From NCBI GenBank assembly GCA_023375675.1, contig JALQBC010000058.1:119417-183416 (forward strand): a stretch of 64,000 nucleotides of DNA, given 5' to 3'. Shown here piece after piece: positions 12,962 to 24,022 of this stretch (the first letter of the stretch is position 1; each line of letters opens with the position of its first letter). The position numbers were made by a program, and so were the translations under genes. Origin of the DNA: Cytospora piceicola (lineage: Eukaryota; Ascomycota; Sordariomycetes; Diaporthales; Cytosporaceae). The notes beneath the pieces were generated by a model, which saw only the letters and a program-made list of their open reading frames with translations, made no database searches and was not told the origin of the DNA.

Positions 12962-14061
12962 GATGTGTTTGTCGTGTGCTGGAATTGTATGATGGACCTG
13001 GTCCTGATGCTCCCGTATGAGAATGACCTTGCAAGCCGATAAAGGTTTACGAGTCTTGGAAACGTTAATTGAATTTATAAGCTAAGACGGGGCTCGCGTC
13101 AACTACATGCCTTATCTCCGTCTGCTCTTTGTTACACTTCATCGGCAGATGTACCCCAAGTACCTCGTAATGACGCCCAATAGGATAAAAGCCTCCCTTA
13201 ATGGCTTTTATCTTGAGGAACGGTCTCAGTGTGAACCTTGAGAACTATTAGCTGACTGGCTGCAGCTTGGACTTGTGGACGAACTTTAGAGAGCGGGCTG
13301 CAAAGGCACCAACCTCATTCGCCATAGCTGAGACGCTATACGATATACTCCAATGGTGAGGGCTAGACTCCCCGCGCCGGGGAGTTTGCACAGCCATATA
13401 GATACTTCTTTGTATTTCCCCAGCAGCAGATGTTAAGCAGGGGTGGACTCCAATTGGGATACAGCAGACCATTCCTAAAAGACTCACATAAATGATCCTC
13501 CATACGTTCTCATGCTGACCACCCTCATTAGGATTGAATTGATTTCCTCTTGTAATCCCAGGGCTCTTTCCGGTTAGTGGCGTATCCCTGATCCCGAAGA
13601 TCCTTCAGCTTGGCTTGAATAAGACTTGGGTTTGTAAAGCCGACTTGAGCTGGGGCTGTGCGATCTACGGAGTTTCATATACTCCTTCGGCCTTTTAGGT
13701 ACCTATTGCAAGTCTAGCGGTGAGAAGTCATAGAGCAAGGTAATATTCATACTCTACGTCGCTGAAAGTACCGTACAGGTCCATACGACAGATCTCGGCT
13801 CCGTGCACGTGTATACGGTTGTATTGCAGATATGTTGTCGCTATCGGACTATTATGTCTGCGAATGTTTGTCAGTCTAGCAGCAAAGGTCTTACGAGGAT
13901 TCTGTGTGAATATCACAGGTTGAAGTGGCCGACAAAAACCGGGACTGACCATCAGAAACAACATCATGATATCCGTAGTTGCTATTAAGCCACCAGGCTG
14001 CCCATCGATGAAACTGTGAATAATTAGAACTAGATACCTCCGAACTTACCAAAACGCAACC
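12962..14061. other. Divergent intergenic region between NmrA-like gene and P450
   Basis: About 1.1 kb separating genes transcribed away from each other, so it should contain both promoters. No supported coding sequence, tRNA or repeat was found. Confidence 0.5.
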
Positions 14062-15869
14062 ATGATATCCATATCTCTGGCATCGTTCCTCTTTTTCTCC
14101 ATTGGTGTTATTTCGTACGCATATTGCAGGAATGGAGATCTGCGGCATATCCCAGGTCCATTCTTGGGAAGATTCACCAATTTACTGAGAGTGACCTGGG
14201 TGAAGTCTCTTCGATCCCACGAGATTTATCATGACCTTCACAAACAACACGGAGATTTGGTTCTGGTCGGACCCAACACCGTGTCTGTGTCGGACCCAAA
14301 CGCTATATCCGTCATATATCCTGTAAGAAAGGGGTTTCCAAAGGCAAGTAACTAGTCTATCTCCCAGTATTGTACCAGAGGTCTTACAACCAATGAGCAG
14401 AGCCTTTTCTATAGGGCATTCATGCCGTGGACCAAAGATGGCTTCTTCCCGGCTATATTCACGACCCAGGATGACGAACTACACAAACAATTGAAAAACC
14501 CGATAGCGAATCTTTACTCTTTGAGCAACGTTATCACCCTTGAAAAGGCCGTTGATGATGCCATGACAGTCTTGTTCGAGGAGCTGGGCCGGCGCTTTGT
14601 TGCATCGTCACGTGCCTTCGATCTTTGCGAATGGCTGCAATATTTCGCTTTCGAAGCGATGGGTACCATGACTTTTTCGAGTAGATATGGATTTCTGGAA
14701 TCTGGAGGGGATGTTGGTGGAATGCTTGATGCTATCTGGAAATTCATGCTGATCGTTGGACCCGTAAGTGCTTGGGGTGACATTTTGTCTATATCAACCA
14801 TCAGAACCCCCTTCTCTGTCCCAGGTATCATTCGGATCTGGAAGCGCTGATCAGTGAAGCAATACAGATGACGCAAATCCCGTGGATGGACAAGCTGCTC
14901 TTCAAGAACAACTTGATGCTAAGGTTAAGACCGGACCACGGATCTCCAATCCTGAAGGTGACACATGCAAAAATTGCGGACCGGCTGAAGGAAGTCAATG
15001 AAGGCGAGGGTAAGCGCTCCTCGAAGCGTGAGCCTGATCTTCTGGACCGATTTCTTGGTATAAAAGCCCATCATCCTGAAGCTCCTGCCTTTGCCGTACC
15101 AGCATGGACATTTTCCAATGTCATCGCGGGCTCCGACTCAACCGCAGTCGCCATGAAGACGGCCATGTACCACCTCCTTACGAACCCGGATTCCCTGCAA
15201 AAGCTCTATGCGGAACTGAACGATGCCGAGCGCCAGAGCCGAATGTCGCGGCCGTTTCCACGCTGGGAAGAGGTCCAGTCCCTACCTTATCTCGATGCGT
15301 GCGTCCAGGAGGCCTTGCGTTTGCACCCGCCGTTCTGCTTGCCCCTGGAGCGTGTCGTGCCTGAGGGCGGGCTCACGATCAACGGGCGATATCTACCGCC
15401 TGGCACCTCCGTTGGAGTGCACCCGTACGTCGTGAATCGTCATACTCCCACCTTTGGAGCTGATGCCGATGTGTGGCGGCCAGAGCGGTGGCTCGGGCTG
15501 GGCGAGGAACATCGCAGACGGCTTGACAATGCTATTATGACAGTCAGTATCTTTCCGTGGTGGATTCCGGAAGAATAATTTCTGGATGTAAGGAGTTTAC
15601 TCACATAGTAGGAAAAGTTCGGTGCGGGACGACGCGTCTGCCTCGGAAAGCATATTGCACTGCTTGAAGTCAAGAAGGTCATACCAGCACTTCTCCTTAA
15701 CTACGAGGTAAGTGGGCATGGATACTTAAGAGGCTCACCATCCTACTTGAACACGACTAACAGTTGACCCCAGCTGGATCTTGTGGATCCCACATCTTAT
15801 AAGACGATGAACAGTTATTTCTTCACGCAACATGGCTTGAACGTCAAGATTCGGAAGCGAAGTATATAG
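14062..15869 (+). CDS. Cytochrome P450, pisatin-demethylase-like, 503 aa
   Basis: A microsomal monooxygenase in five exons: 14062-14343, 14401-14763, 14868-15542, 15612-15707 and 15774-15869, all joined in phase 0. An N-terminal membrane anchor (residues about 2-20) is followed by [10 protein letters not shown]. Other marks are the I-helix AGSDST, the ExxR motif EALRLHP, the PERW-type motif WRPERW and the haem loop [12 protein letters not shown], which lies across the third splice. The first intron appears to use a GC donor (GCAAGT at 14344). The GT alternative at 14323 would remove the conserved GFxK segment before SLFYRAF. Length and motifs are those of an intact enzyme. It probably hydroxylates or oxidatively couples the PKS-derived intermediate. 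It ends only 26 bases from the end of the convergent regulator gene. Confidence 0.92.
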
Positions 15870-15895
15870 ACATCAGACAGAAGTCTATCATTTCC

Positions 15896-17946
15896 TTATT
15901 CGTACAATCTAAGGTAGTCAGCAGCAAGAATATTCACCGATTTCAGATCCCTTAGTGCAGACAGAATGTCTTGGAAACTGGCTTCAGCTGCAGGGTCTTG
16001 GTCTCTGCACCCAGACAGGAAGTCCGCCCAGCTGGCCAGGGCGACCGTAGTAAATGGGTGAACCTGTGGAAGTTAGCAGCGGCTTGACAGGGGTAATCAG
16101 GATCCTTGATGTAGCATACCATGAAACAACTTAGATGTCCCAGAAATTTGACTAGCTTTCCCATCTCTTGGGCAGCCGTTAGCGATCTCGCTTTGTAAGT
16201 CATCCCCGTAAGATGTCGGCTCTCTGTGTCCCAAGGAGCCGACTCCATAGTTTTGCACAAATCCAACACGGATAGCTTGGACAACATGCCCACAAACAAT
16301 AGCAATGGATCCTCATGTTCGGCGGCGTCAGGATAATGCAGCAAGAAGATTTGGGTCCGCTGCGAGATGACGCTGTCTAGCCACTGGTGGCGGTCCCAGA
16401 AGTTCTGCGATGGATTGTTGTAGATGCGTTCTACGATTGATTGTTGCCTGTGTGTCATTACACGTCCGCAAACGGTAGACCAGACTATCAACTCTGTAAA
16501 TATGGACTGGTGAGGAGGAGCCAGTGGGCTGCCGATGAGATCGGATAAGAACCCCGTAAAGCTTGGCCTGCCGTTCTGGAAATCGAGTTCTGACGATGGA
16601 ACCCTCGTAGCTATCTGCCAAACCATGGAGGTCAGGTGGTATAAGTCATCATGCCTTTTCCATGCTCCTTCCTTCAGTAGGTGGAGTATTATTGATCAGA
16701 GAGTAAGTTCAGACTCTTTATGAGGACACTTAACATACCGATTGCTCGTTCAGCGTCAACGGGCAGTTGTTGCGCAGACTAATCAGACGATCCAAGATGT
16801 ACGCACACCAGAACGTTCGCCTTCGTTCCTCCACTTCAATCCATGTTGTCTGTGCTGGTGTGTCCGGCGTATGTGCACCACTCGGTACGGGACTGTCGCC
16901 CCCGTGGAGATCGATCTCATAGAGCTTGGCAAGCTGAATCAGGCGAAACGACCGCCCTGCACTGACGCAGCACCGCGTGTAGTTGGTGCGCATGACTTCG
17001 AACATGGTCATGAGTAACCAAGCCTGTATCTGTTGGACCTCAACCGACTCTGTTTCATCCTGTCTGACATCCAATGACTCCAGTGTCTGGCGGGTTTGCA
17101 TATAAAGCATGTCGCACAGATGCTGGTATTGGGCCGAGAGAGTCGCTGCCAACGTCCACATCGAATGTTGTAGGCATATCTGGATGTCGGTCTTGGCCCC
17201 TTGCTTGGACCACGAGCTATACCGTCGGCGGTGGACCATGGGCATGAACGCATGAACTCGATCGAAATATAGCTGGTCTCTATATGAAGTCACCGCGTTA
17301 GACTGTCTGCCCATTCAGAGTACATGTTCACCATGAACCATAATTCACGAAAGAAACGTACAAATCTGCTCGCATCAGATCATTGATGATTTCAACAGAC
17401 CCAAGATTCCATCTGAATGACAATAGGGATGCTGCAGAGGAACCCGGTGTGGTCAAAGGGCCCTGAGCCACGAGGCCTAAGAGACTTTCAGAAGCCGTAT
17501 CGATAGTCGAGCTTGTGTTGGTCTCATGGTGCGGCTGGCTGTCCAAGGTCACCGGGATGGGCTGATGTGTGATTTCTGTATTGTCCCCTGCAATGTCGTC
17601 CGGGGTATGCATGGTATTTCCCTCAGCAATTTCCTTTGAGGATAGACATTGCTCAAGGGTTTCTATGACACGTCAAGGCAGTCAGTGATGTAGAAAGGCT
17701 AATTGATGTTGGCTCTTGGGGATTGGTGCTCTACTTGCCAATCTTGGTTTTGAGAGCGGCAATGTGACCCCTCTTCGGTCCTCTGGGCCGTGACTTTGCA
17801 ATGCTGCACTGCAGACTGGATTCTTCGCAGAGTCCACATCGCGGCCTTTGTCGATCGCACCGCAGCTTCCTGCTACGACACTCATCACAGGCCGAGCCGG
17901 GTTGCTGTCGTGACGGTCCTCGTCTTCCACCTGTGAAGGAGAACAT
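15896..17946 (-). CDS. Zn2Cys6 fungal transcription factor, probable cluster regulator, 589 aa
   Basis: Five exons: 17946-17739, 17662-17362, 17279-16739, 16671-16120 and 16063-15896. The N-terminal binuclear zinc cluster at residues 19-46 has spacing C-x2-C-x6-C-x6-C-x2-C-x6-C (CDECRSRKLRC first half). It is followed by basic residues and a short coiled-coil start (LKTKIETLEQCL) that exists only if intron 1 is spliced from a GC donor (GCAAGT at 17738). The GT option two bases downstream shifts the frame into a stop. The middle region has the Fungal_trans domain (LYFDRVHAFMPMVHRRR, later RRRTFWCAYILDRLISL). Nuclear, DNA-binding, likely a pathway-specific activator of the surrounding polyketide cluster. 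The last exon has replaced the longer unspliced frame, which would end sooner. Confidence 0.9.
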
Positions 17947-20413
17947 GGATCATCCGTATGACCCGACCAAAAGACAGTGTCTAGTGAGCTAGTGGGTTTT
18001 TTCCAGATAGATCCTTCTCACGGGGTACAGGACAATCAGCTGTCAACAACTGTGCAATACGCCGATTGGATGTATGACAGATCTCGGTACCAGTTTGCGG
18101 GGTCTTTATATCTGAGCGAGATATGCTCTCAGCCCACGAATGCCTATGAGGCTCTTACTTATGTAGTTAAATGAACAAGTAGTTGTGTAGTGCAAGGCTA
18201 TACCGTTGCGGTTTGCCAAGTCTGGTGTCATGCTTAGACTCGCCATCAGTGTGGTATCATACCGCCTCACCGGCGTCAGCTGAGAACTCGGAGATGATAG
18301 ATCATGATAGATACTTGGTAACCTTACAAAAGATCCCGTAGGCATACATGCCATGCGGGGTATCCCATTAGATAACCCAATGAGGACTTGCAAGATTATC
18401 ACGCCAACCACGTATTTACATATGTAGCAAGCACCTGTGAATCTTCCAGCTTGTGCCGACTGGGCAACTTCCATTCGCAGCATATCTCACGTCAGACCGT
18501 AACTGTTGCCGAGCTTCCAACAAAGCCTTCAGGTAAGCCATTGCAAATATTGGCACAAGGGTCCAGTGCTAATTGGATCCACTATGGCCCGCATTTATAA
18601 CCTGCTTATGTGTAGTAAACATGCCCAGACGTTAGACCTGGGAATAGACTCGGACTGCCATGGGGTAGTGATCATGCCAGGGGTGTCCTTATGGCTGTTT
18701 CTTGCGCACCCACATGTAAATCCAAGTTTTGTGCCGGTGTGAGAAAATACGATTTCATCAGCGTGATGGTGTGCATGTTCACTGCCCGACAGTGTCTGCT
18801 TCCTTCCGCCAGTGTGGCTGGAATACGAGCTGACCACCCAGCATACTTTGCATCTGTAATCTCTAGCGAATTAGCGCAGTATCACCATATGTACATGAGA
18901 CTCTGTGGACAAAGTTTGGCTAGTCAAGCTAGGCAGCCAGAATTCACGGGTTTGGATATGAACCACGGCCCCGGGAATGACCGAGGCTGCAGATATACAC
19001 TACTATCCTGTGCTGGAGGAGAATATCAATAAGATAAAGAATGGATTACAAAGGGTGTTGCGCCCTGTACGTGGTTCCGCAGGCGTTAATCACCCACCGT
19101 ATGACTGCATACTTACGCACGCCTACTTAGGTACTTAGGTATGTGCTATGTAAGTGTGGCTGATAGACGGGAGGGGGCATGGTCGGAGGGTTCAGAATAT
19201 TGAATATTGAAGAAAAGTGACGATCCGGCTTTTGCCAGAAGGTCGTTGCTAGAATGGCCGATCCCGACTGACTCCGGAATAACTTTGCTGGCTTTGACCA
19301 CATACAGGTGTTACCAAGGGCATGCGTATGTAGTACATATGTGTGATTGTGGCGGTCTCAGTCAACCCAAATAACCCAAATATCATGGCCTCTCCAGACC
19401 CTCTTGACTGTACATGAAATTTTGATTCGAGCTCGCCTCAACATAATGGTGTATAGTGTAAAAGACGGAGGCCGTCCAAGACATCATGTTGGAGCGATCG
19501 CAAGATGATCCCCAATAGTTGTGCAACCCACCCAATTCGAAGGGAGAGGCGATAAATACAGCCACCAATATCATTGATTCGATGCCATGGGAATGAATAC
19601 GGGTTTTTAGTCACACAAGTATAACGCGAGTATCATGACAGGTTCAAGGAGCTGTCCAGGTGACCGGCAAGCAAGGGGCAGGAAGATTCGCCCAGTCTGA
19701 AGAGCAATCTTTTCGGACGCCAGAGGAGTCAGATATTGTGCCCGCAGACCAGATGACCCAAGTGCCAGAATGTTCATCTTTGGGCACCCTTGATAAGCCC
19801 CTTGATAAGCACCTCGACCATCGGTATACTGTTCGTATTGCCAGGTGGGTGGAGATTCACTGGGGCATACACCGTGCTGGAATACAGCGTTGAATTTATG
19901 GACTAATTATGGACTCTGTTGGAAATCTTTGCACTGGAACGAACGCCATTAGAGACTATGGATCCGCAGTGGTAAGTAGCAACTACAAAATGGCAACAAC
20001 CTAAAGTGTGGCAGGTTAAATCGGAGAGCACATCGGTGTTTGACCATGTACCCTTCCATCCTTCTCAGGCTCCCAAACAAATTTTCACTTGATGCCCTGT
20101 ACCTCTTCTCTCTGTTCTATGCTTCCATAACCGTCTCGCACAGGAGTCATGATAATTGTCCCTGCTATGGCTCCTACACTCACAAAATCACTGGTATCTT
20201 ATGACAGGCACTGTAGATGTTCAAGCTTCACTAGACTTCGAGGATCAGAAAGGAACAACACGGAGGAGGACCTGGTGGCTAATCTGCTTGTATACCCGGC
20301 ATAGACAAGCATGTGGTCAGCGTCTGGCCCGTGGCCCATCAAAAGGGTTCAAGTGAAGCCAGAAGCCCTGACCAAGATCTGTCGAGGGTCGTGACTGACT
20401 GAAAAATTGATTA
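17947..20413. other. 2.5 kb gene-free stretch
   Basis: Between the regulator start and the end of the second P450. Only short open frames without domain signatures occur. A TAGGTACTTAGGTA-like stretch lies near 19128-19142. The stretch nearest 17946 should carry the regulator promoter. Confidence 0.5.
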
Positions 20414-22146
20414 TTACTCTGTCGTGTTGAAATCCTCAGTCACAATCTCCATCGCTTCGTCACTGCCCGAGAACGACACGTGCCACTTCTTGCTTGCGTC
20501 TCTTGGTCGGAGTTCAACGTTGATCTCCTCGTCCGGGATGGGGAAACCCGCCTGGACGGGCGAGTTCTTCGACGTCGGCTCACTCCACTTGCCTGTAACA
20601 GGAACAACGTCAAACTGAAGCACTAACAGTGCCGCAAGTGCCATTATCTCGGTACTAGCGAAATGGCGGCCAGGGCAGAGGACGTGACCGCCGCCGAAGG
20701 CGCGAAATGCAACCCGGTTCGGCCTATGTCGTCCGGGTGCTGGCTTACGCGCGAAGCGCATATGGTCGAATTCGCGAGCATCATCACCCCACGCCGAGAC
20801 AGCAGTGTGCTGTACCGGAGCCGGGATCATAAGCATACTGCCCTTTTTGAGGAAGATTCCCCCGTCCAGGAGAACATCTTCAAGGAGCACGCGTGGTCCA
20901 GGGTTCACGGCGCGATATCGCAGTGTCTCCTGGAAAGTACTCAAGAGTATAGGGCAAGAAGTCCGGATGCTGGCTAGGTCAACGGAGCTGGTGATAACTC
21001 CATCCTTGTTCTCATCGCGTACCAGAGCTGAGACCTCGCGGCGGACGTCAGCCAGTACCTGGTCGTCGGAAAAGATATGGTAGAGAATCCATAACGCGCA
21101 GGGTGTTGAGTTTCCCAGCACAGCGAATGTATTTCCAAGCTCTCCGCGTGCAAAGTCTTCAAGACTCAGGCCGAATTGACCTCGGTGGTGCTCATAGCGC
21201 TTGCGCACGAGCCCGGACGCTGTCTCGTGCCCGCCTTTGCGCATGTAGTCGATCATGGCAGCGGCAGCAAGCTCACGCGCGCGATAGAGCCTGGGGAAAA
21301 AGAGTGAAGCCAACGGGAAGACCGAAAGAGTCAAGAATCCTGCCTCAAATGTCCTGTATCGATTGTCAGTACCCACGGTCATAAGGCTTTTTTTGAGTTG
21401 ATGAGGCCCTGGGGTTGAGAAGAATAATCTCATAATTGCACTTACTTCCAGGCCTCGGCAACTGCAGTATCACGGTACGGGTTCTGTGGTCCCCAGATGG
21501 CCTCCGTTGTAGATGTGACCATGATCTGACGCGACCACTGCCCTAGGCCAACTTGGACGGTTCCCTCTGTCCTCAGACTTTCCATATCGGCGGCAAAGAT
21601 CTCAATCGACTTCCTATTTATTGCATCGAGCTCCTTTCCGGGCCCCATAACAGACATGATATATTTGGGCCAGCTAAGGCTGAAGCCGTGTTCACTCCTC
21701 AGGTCTTGGTGCATTATCTCAACTGCCTCCTTGCTCATTCCGACAAGGCCGCCAGCACCTGCTGCAATAGCGGCAAAGCTGACAGTACGCCATTGCCGCT
21801 GCAACACCGGAATGAGCTCGGTGGCATTGACAATATACATCCGCGAAAAGGGCAGGCGAAGAGTGTAGATGGGGAGCCCGTATGTGTCCCTGTTTGAAAG
21901 TGTCGATTTAGTCTTAGGGCGAAGGCAGCGTAATTACACCGAATGGAATTCAACGAAATTGACCAACCTCAGCCGCAGGTAGAAGCGTGACTTCTCCCTC
22001 ATCATCCCAATCAGAGGGCTCAAGAAGGGGATCCCGGTCACAATGGTGGGTGGCTCTCTCGCATCCTGGGTCACGTGGAGGAGAAAGCGAAGGAAGAGGT
22101 AAGTGGCTAATATGCCTCCGCAGAGGATACTCACGGTGGGTGCCAT
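20414..22146 (-). CDS. Cytochrome P450, CYP7/CYP8-like fungal type, 520 aa
   Basis: Three exons: 22146-21968, 21889-21446 and 21353-20414, with introns at 21890-21967 and 21354-21445, both phase 2. A membrane anchor covers residues about 4-25. Later come the ExxR motif ETLRYR, the signature-like GPRVLLEDV and the haem-binding loop FGGGHVLCPGRHFA. The I-helix segment NTFAVLGNSTPCALWI has Asn/Ser in place of the usual acid-threonine pair, a pattern seen in CYP7/CYP8-related enzymes that may not follow ordinary oxygen activation. This places it in the fungal group resembling oxysterol hydroxylase or prostacyclin synthase. It could be a tailoring enzyme at the edge of the polyketide cluster; membership is inferred from position only. 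The frame is intact. Confidence 0.9.
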
Positions 22147-24022
22147 GTTTGCTTGCGAAGTTGATGGAGGAAAGAAAAAGAGGAAAGGAAAGGGATTCTG
22201 AAGATGAGCTCTCGAATAATCAAGGGTTATGGTTAACCACAACGGAACTATGTTGGTTGCTGGCTTAGACTTCGGGCTGTGTAGACCAGGGTAGAGAATC
22301 TGGCAAATGGTCCAATACACCGTACGGGTCACAGAGAGGAAACAAGGGGCATGCGGCCCAGAATGGTCAAGCTGGTGTAAGTTGGTAATTTCATCCCCGC
22401 CCAACCAGGCATATGCATATGTGGCGTATTTGGTTTCTCTCTGTCCATTGTGGGGTTCTCTGTGCCAACGTACTGTCGATTGATTGCCAGAACACTTGAA
22501 GAGAAGAAGACTGGGCCGTCGCAGACCATTCCGAGAGGTCACGTCGATGAATCAGAATCGTCTCTCTCAATGTACATAAAACTGAAACCCCCATTACAAG
22601 CAACCATTTCTCCTCGAATCCCCTTCTCCGCGGATTCAACCTGCACAACAGTCGAAACTATTGATCAAAATGCCCACTACACCCGCGAATGAGGGCCTCT
22701 CACCTCATAACTCTCGAGTGAGAGTCACAACAGTTCGTACCGCTACAAGATCTACTCTACCACGACTTTACGGCTGGCTCTGGGTAAGAGAGGAGACACC
22801 TGCACCATCATCAACAGTCTCGCAAACAGTCAGCTTCGTCGAAAGAACCCATCCAGCACCTACACTCTCTTCCAGTCAAGACACTCCTCAACCCACACAG
22901 GCTGAAGTGCCATCAGCAGAGCCATAATAACGAAGGCCCCCACTTGATTAGTCGTCAAACAGTGGCGCCCAGGAGAAGAAGGAAGAAAAAGTCCGAGTGA
23001 ACTTCCCTGTCGCAGCCGTTTTGCTGGAAGCTGTTATCACGGCGAGATCCCTCTTCGAGACTGCTGCCACAGGAAATACTGTAATTCCCATTGACCTTGA
23101 AGGAGGAACTTTACCTGCTACTGTAAATGATGCCGGGAAGAAAATGCTCGTCGCAGCAGAGCTTAAGATCTGGCTATGAAGGCGTATATTGAAGACCGAG
23201 AACGACGGATGAGGGACCATAACTACATCCCTACACGACTGGATAGGATTGAGGATGCACTATGTGCTGGTTTCTATGGACTGGTGACTGTGTTCGTGAT
23301 ATATGGGTGTATCGACTGGTTAGATCGCATTAATTAGTAATTTGAATCGTTAAATTCTAGTCTCACCATGTCTCTGTTCCGCCTGGGCCGCCCGGCGCCA
23401 ATAAATACTTCGTACAAATAAACCATCAACACTCGCTGCGTTTGAATTGGGCTCGGTTTGGATTCGAGAAATACGTCGTCTGGCTGAAGTTCGTTGTGGT
23501 AATTATGCTAGGTACAAACATTGAACTGAAGGGTGCCATGAGATGTATCCGGTAAGTTTCCGCAGTCCTTCGACGTATTGTTCTATTCCTCTTAGTTTAT
23601 GCAGCGCGCTACCGTCACAGACACGGCAAGTGACACCAAAGCCAGTGGATAGGATGATAATAAGGATTAGAAATGATCAGGTTAACATGCATCTGGCCAC
23701 ATAAGTTTTAGGAACGGTGTTTTTGCAGATCCCATCAGTACAGACAGCCAACCCTGGGAATCCTTGAAAGAAGAACTCGGGGAGTAAAGACACACATTTC
23801 CACCACTTGTTCGGCTCGAATCATGTATTGAAACCAAGGCAAGGACACAAACCTTTATTCGGTACGTTGCTGACTCGTTGTCGGCTGACTAAGTATTTAG
23901 GTAACTACTATGTACCTAGGTACCTAGGTAGCTGTGGAGTTCTGTTCCCACGCCCGATCAAGCATCTTGCTACATATCATGGCCCATCCAGATGCCACGG
24001 CCGTACAACACAGCGGCCGCAC
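22147..24022. other. Intergenic stretch with a doubtful small gene
   Basis: A separate low-confidence entry covers 22671-23337. The rest, including a TAGGTACCTAGGTAGC stretch near 23899-23930 just upstream of the F-box-like gene, has no supported gene. Confidence 0.45.
22671..23337 (+). other. Possible small multi-exon hypothetical gene with C-terminal membrane segment
   Basis: Three consecutive open pieces on the same strand look protein-like but do not join cleanly. The first is a Ser/Thr/Pro-rich piece from ATG 22671 to about 22927. The second, about 22971-23179, contains FPVAAVLLEAVITARSLFET and GKKMLVAAELKIW. The third, from ATG 23176 to the stop at 23337, encodes 53 residues ending in a hydrophobic segment (FYGLVTVFVIYG). 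A GTAAGA donor follows LYGWLW near 22781. The last two pieces overlap by ATGA in different frames, which needs a further intron or a frameshift. I do not recognise the family. It may be a real small membrane protein, a broken gene or chance. Confidence 0.25.

Noticed and set aside
23807..24022. Upstream extension of the F-box-like protein
   Set aside because: The extension translates a TAGGTACCTAGGTA spacer repeat and has no protein character.
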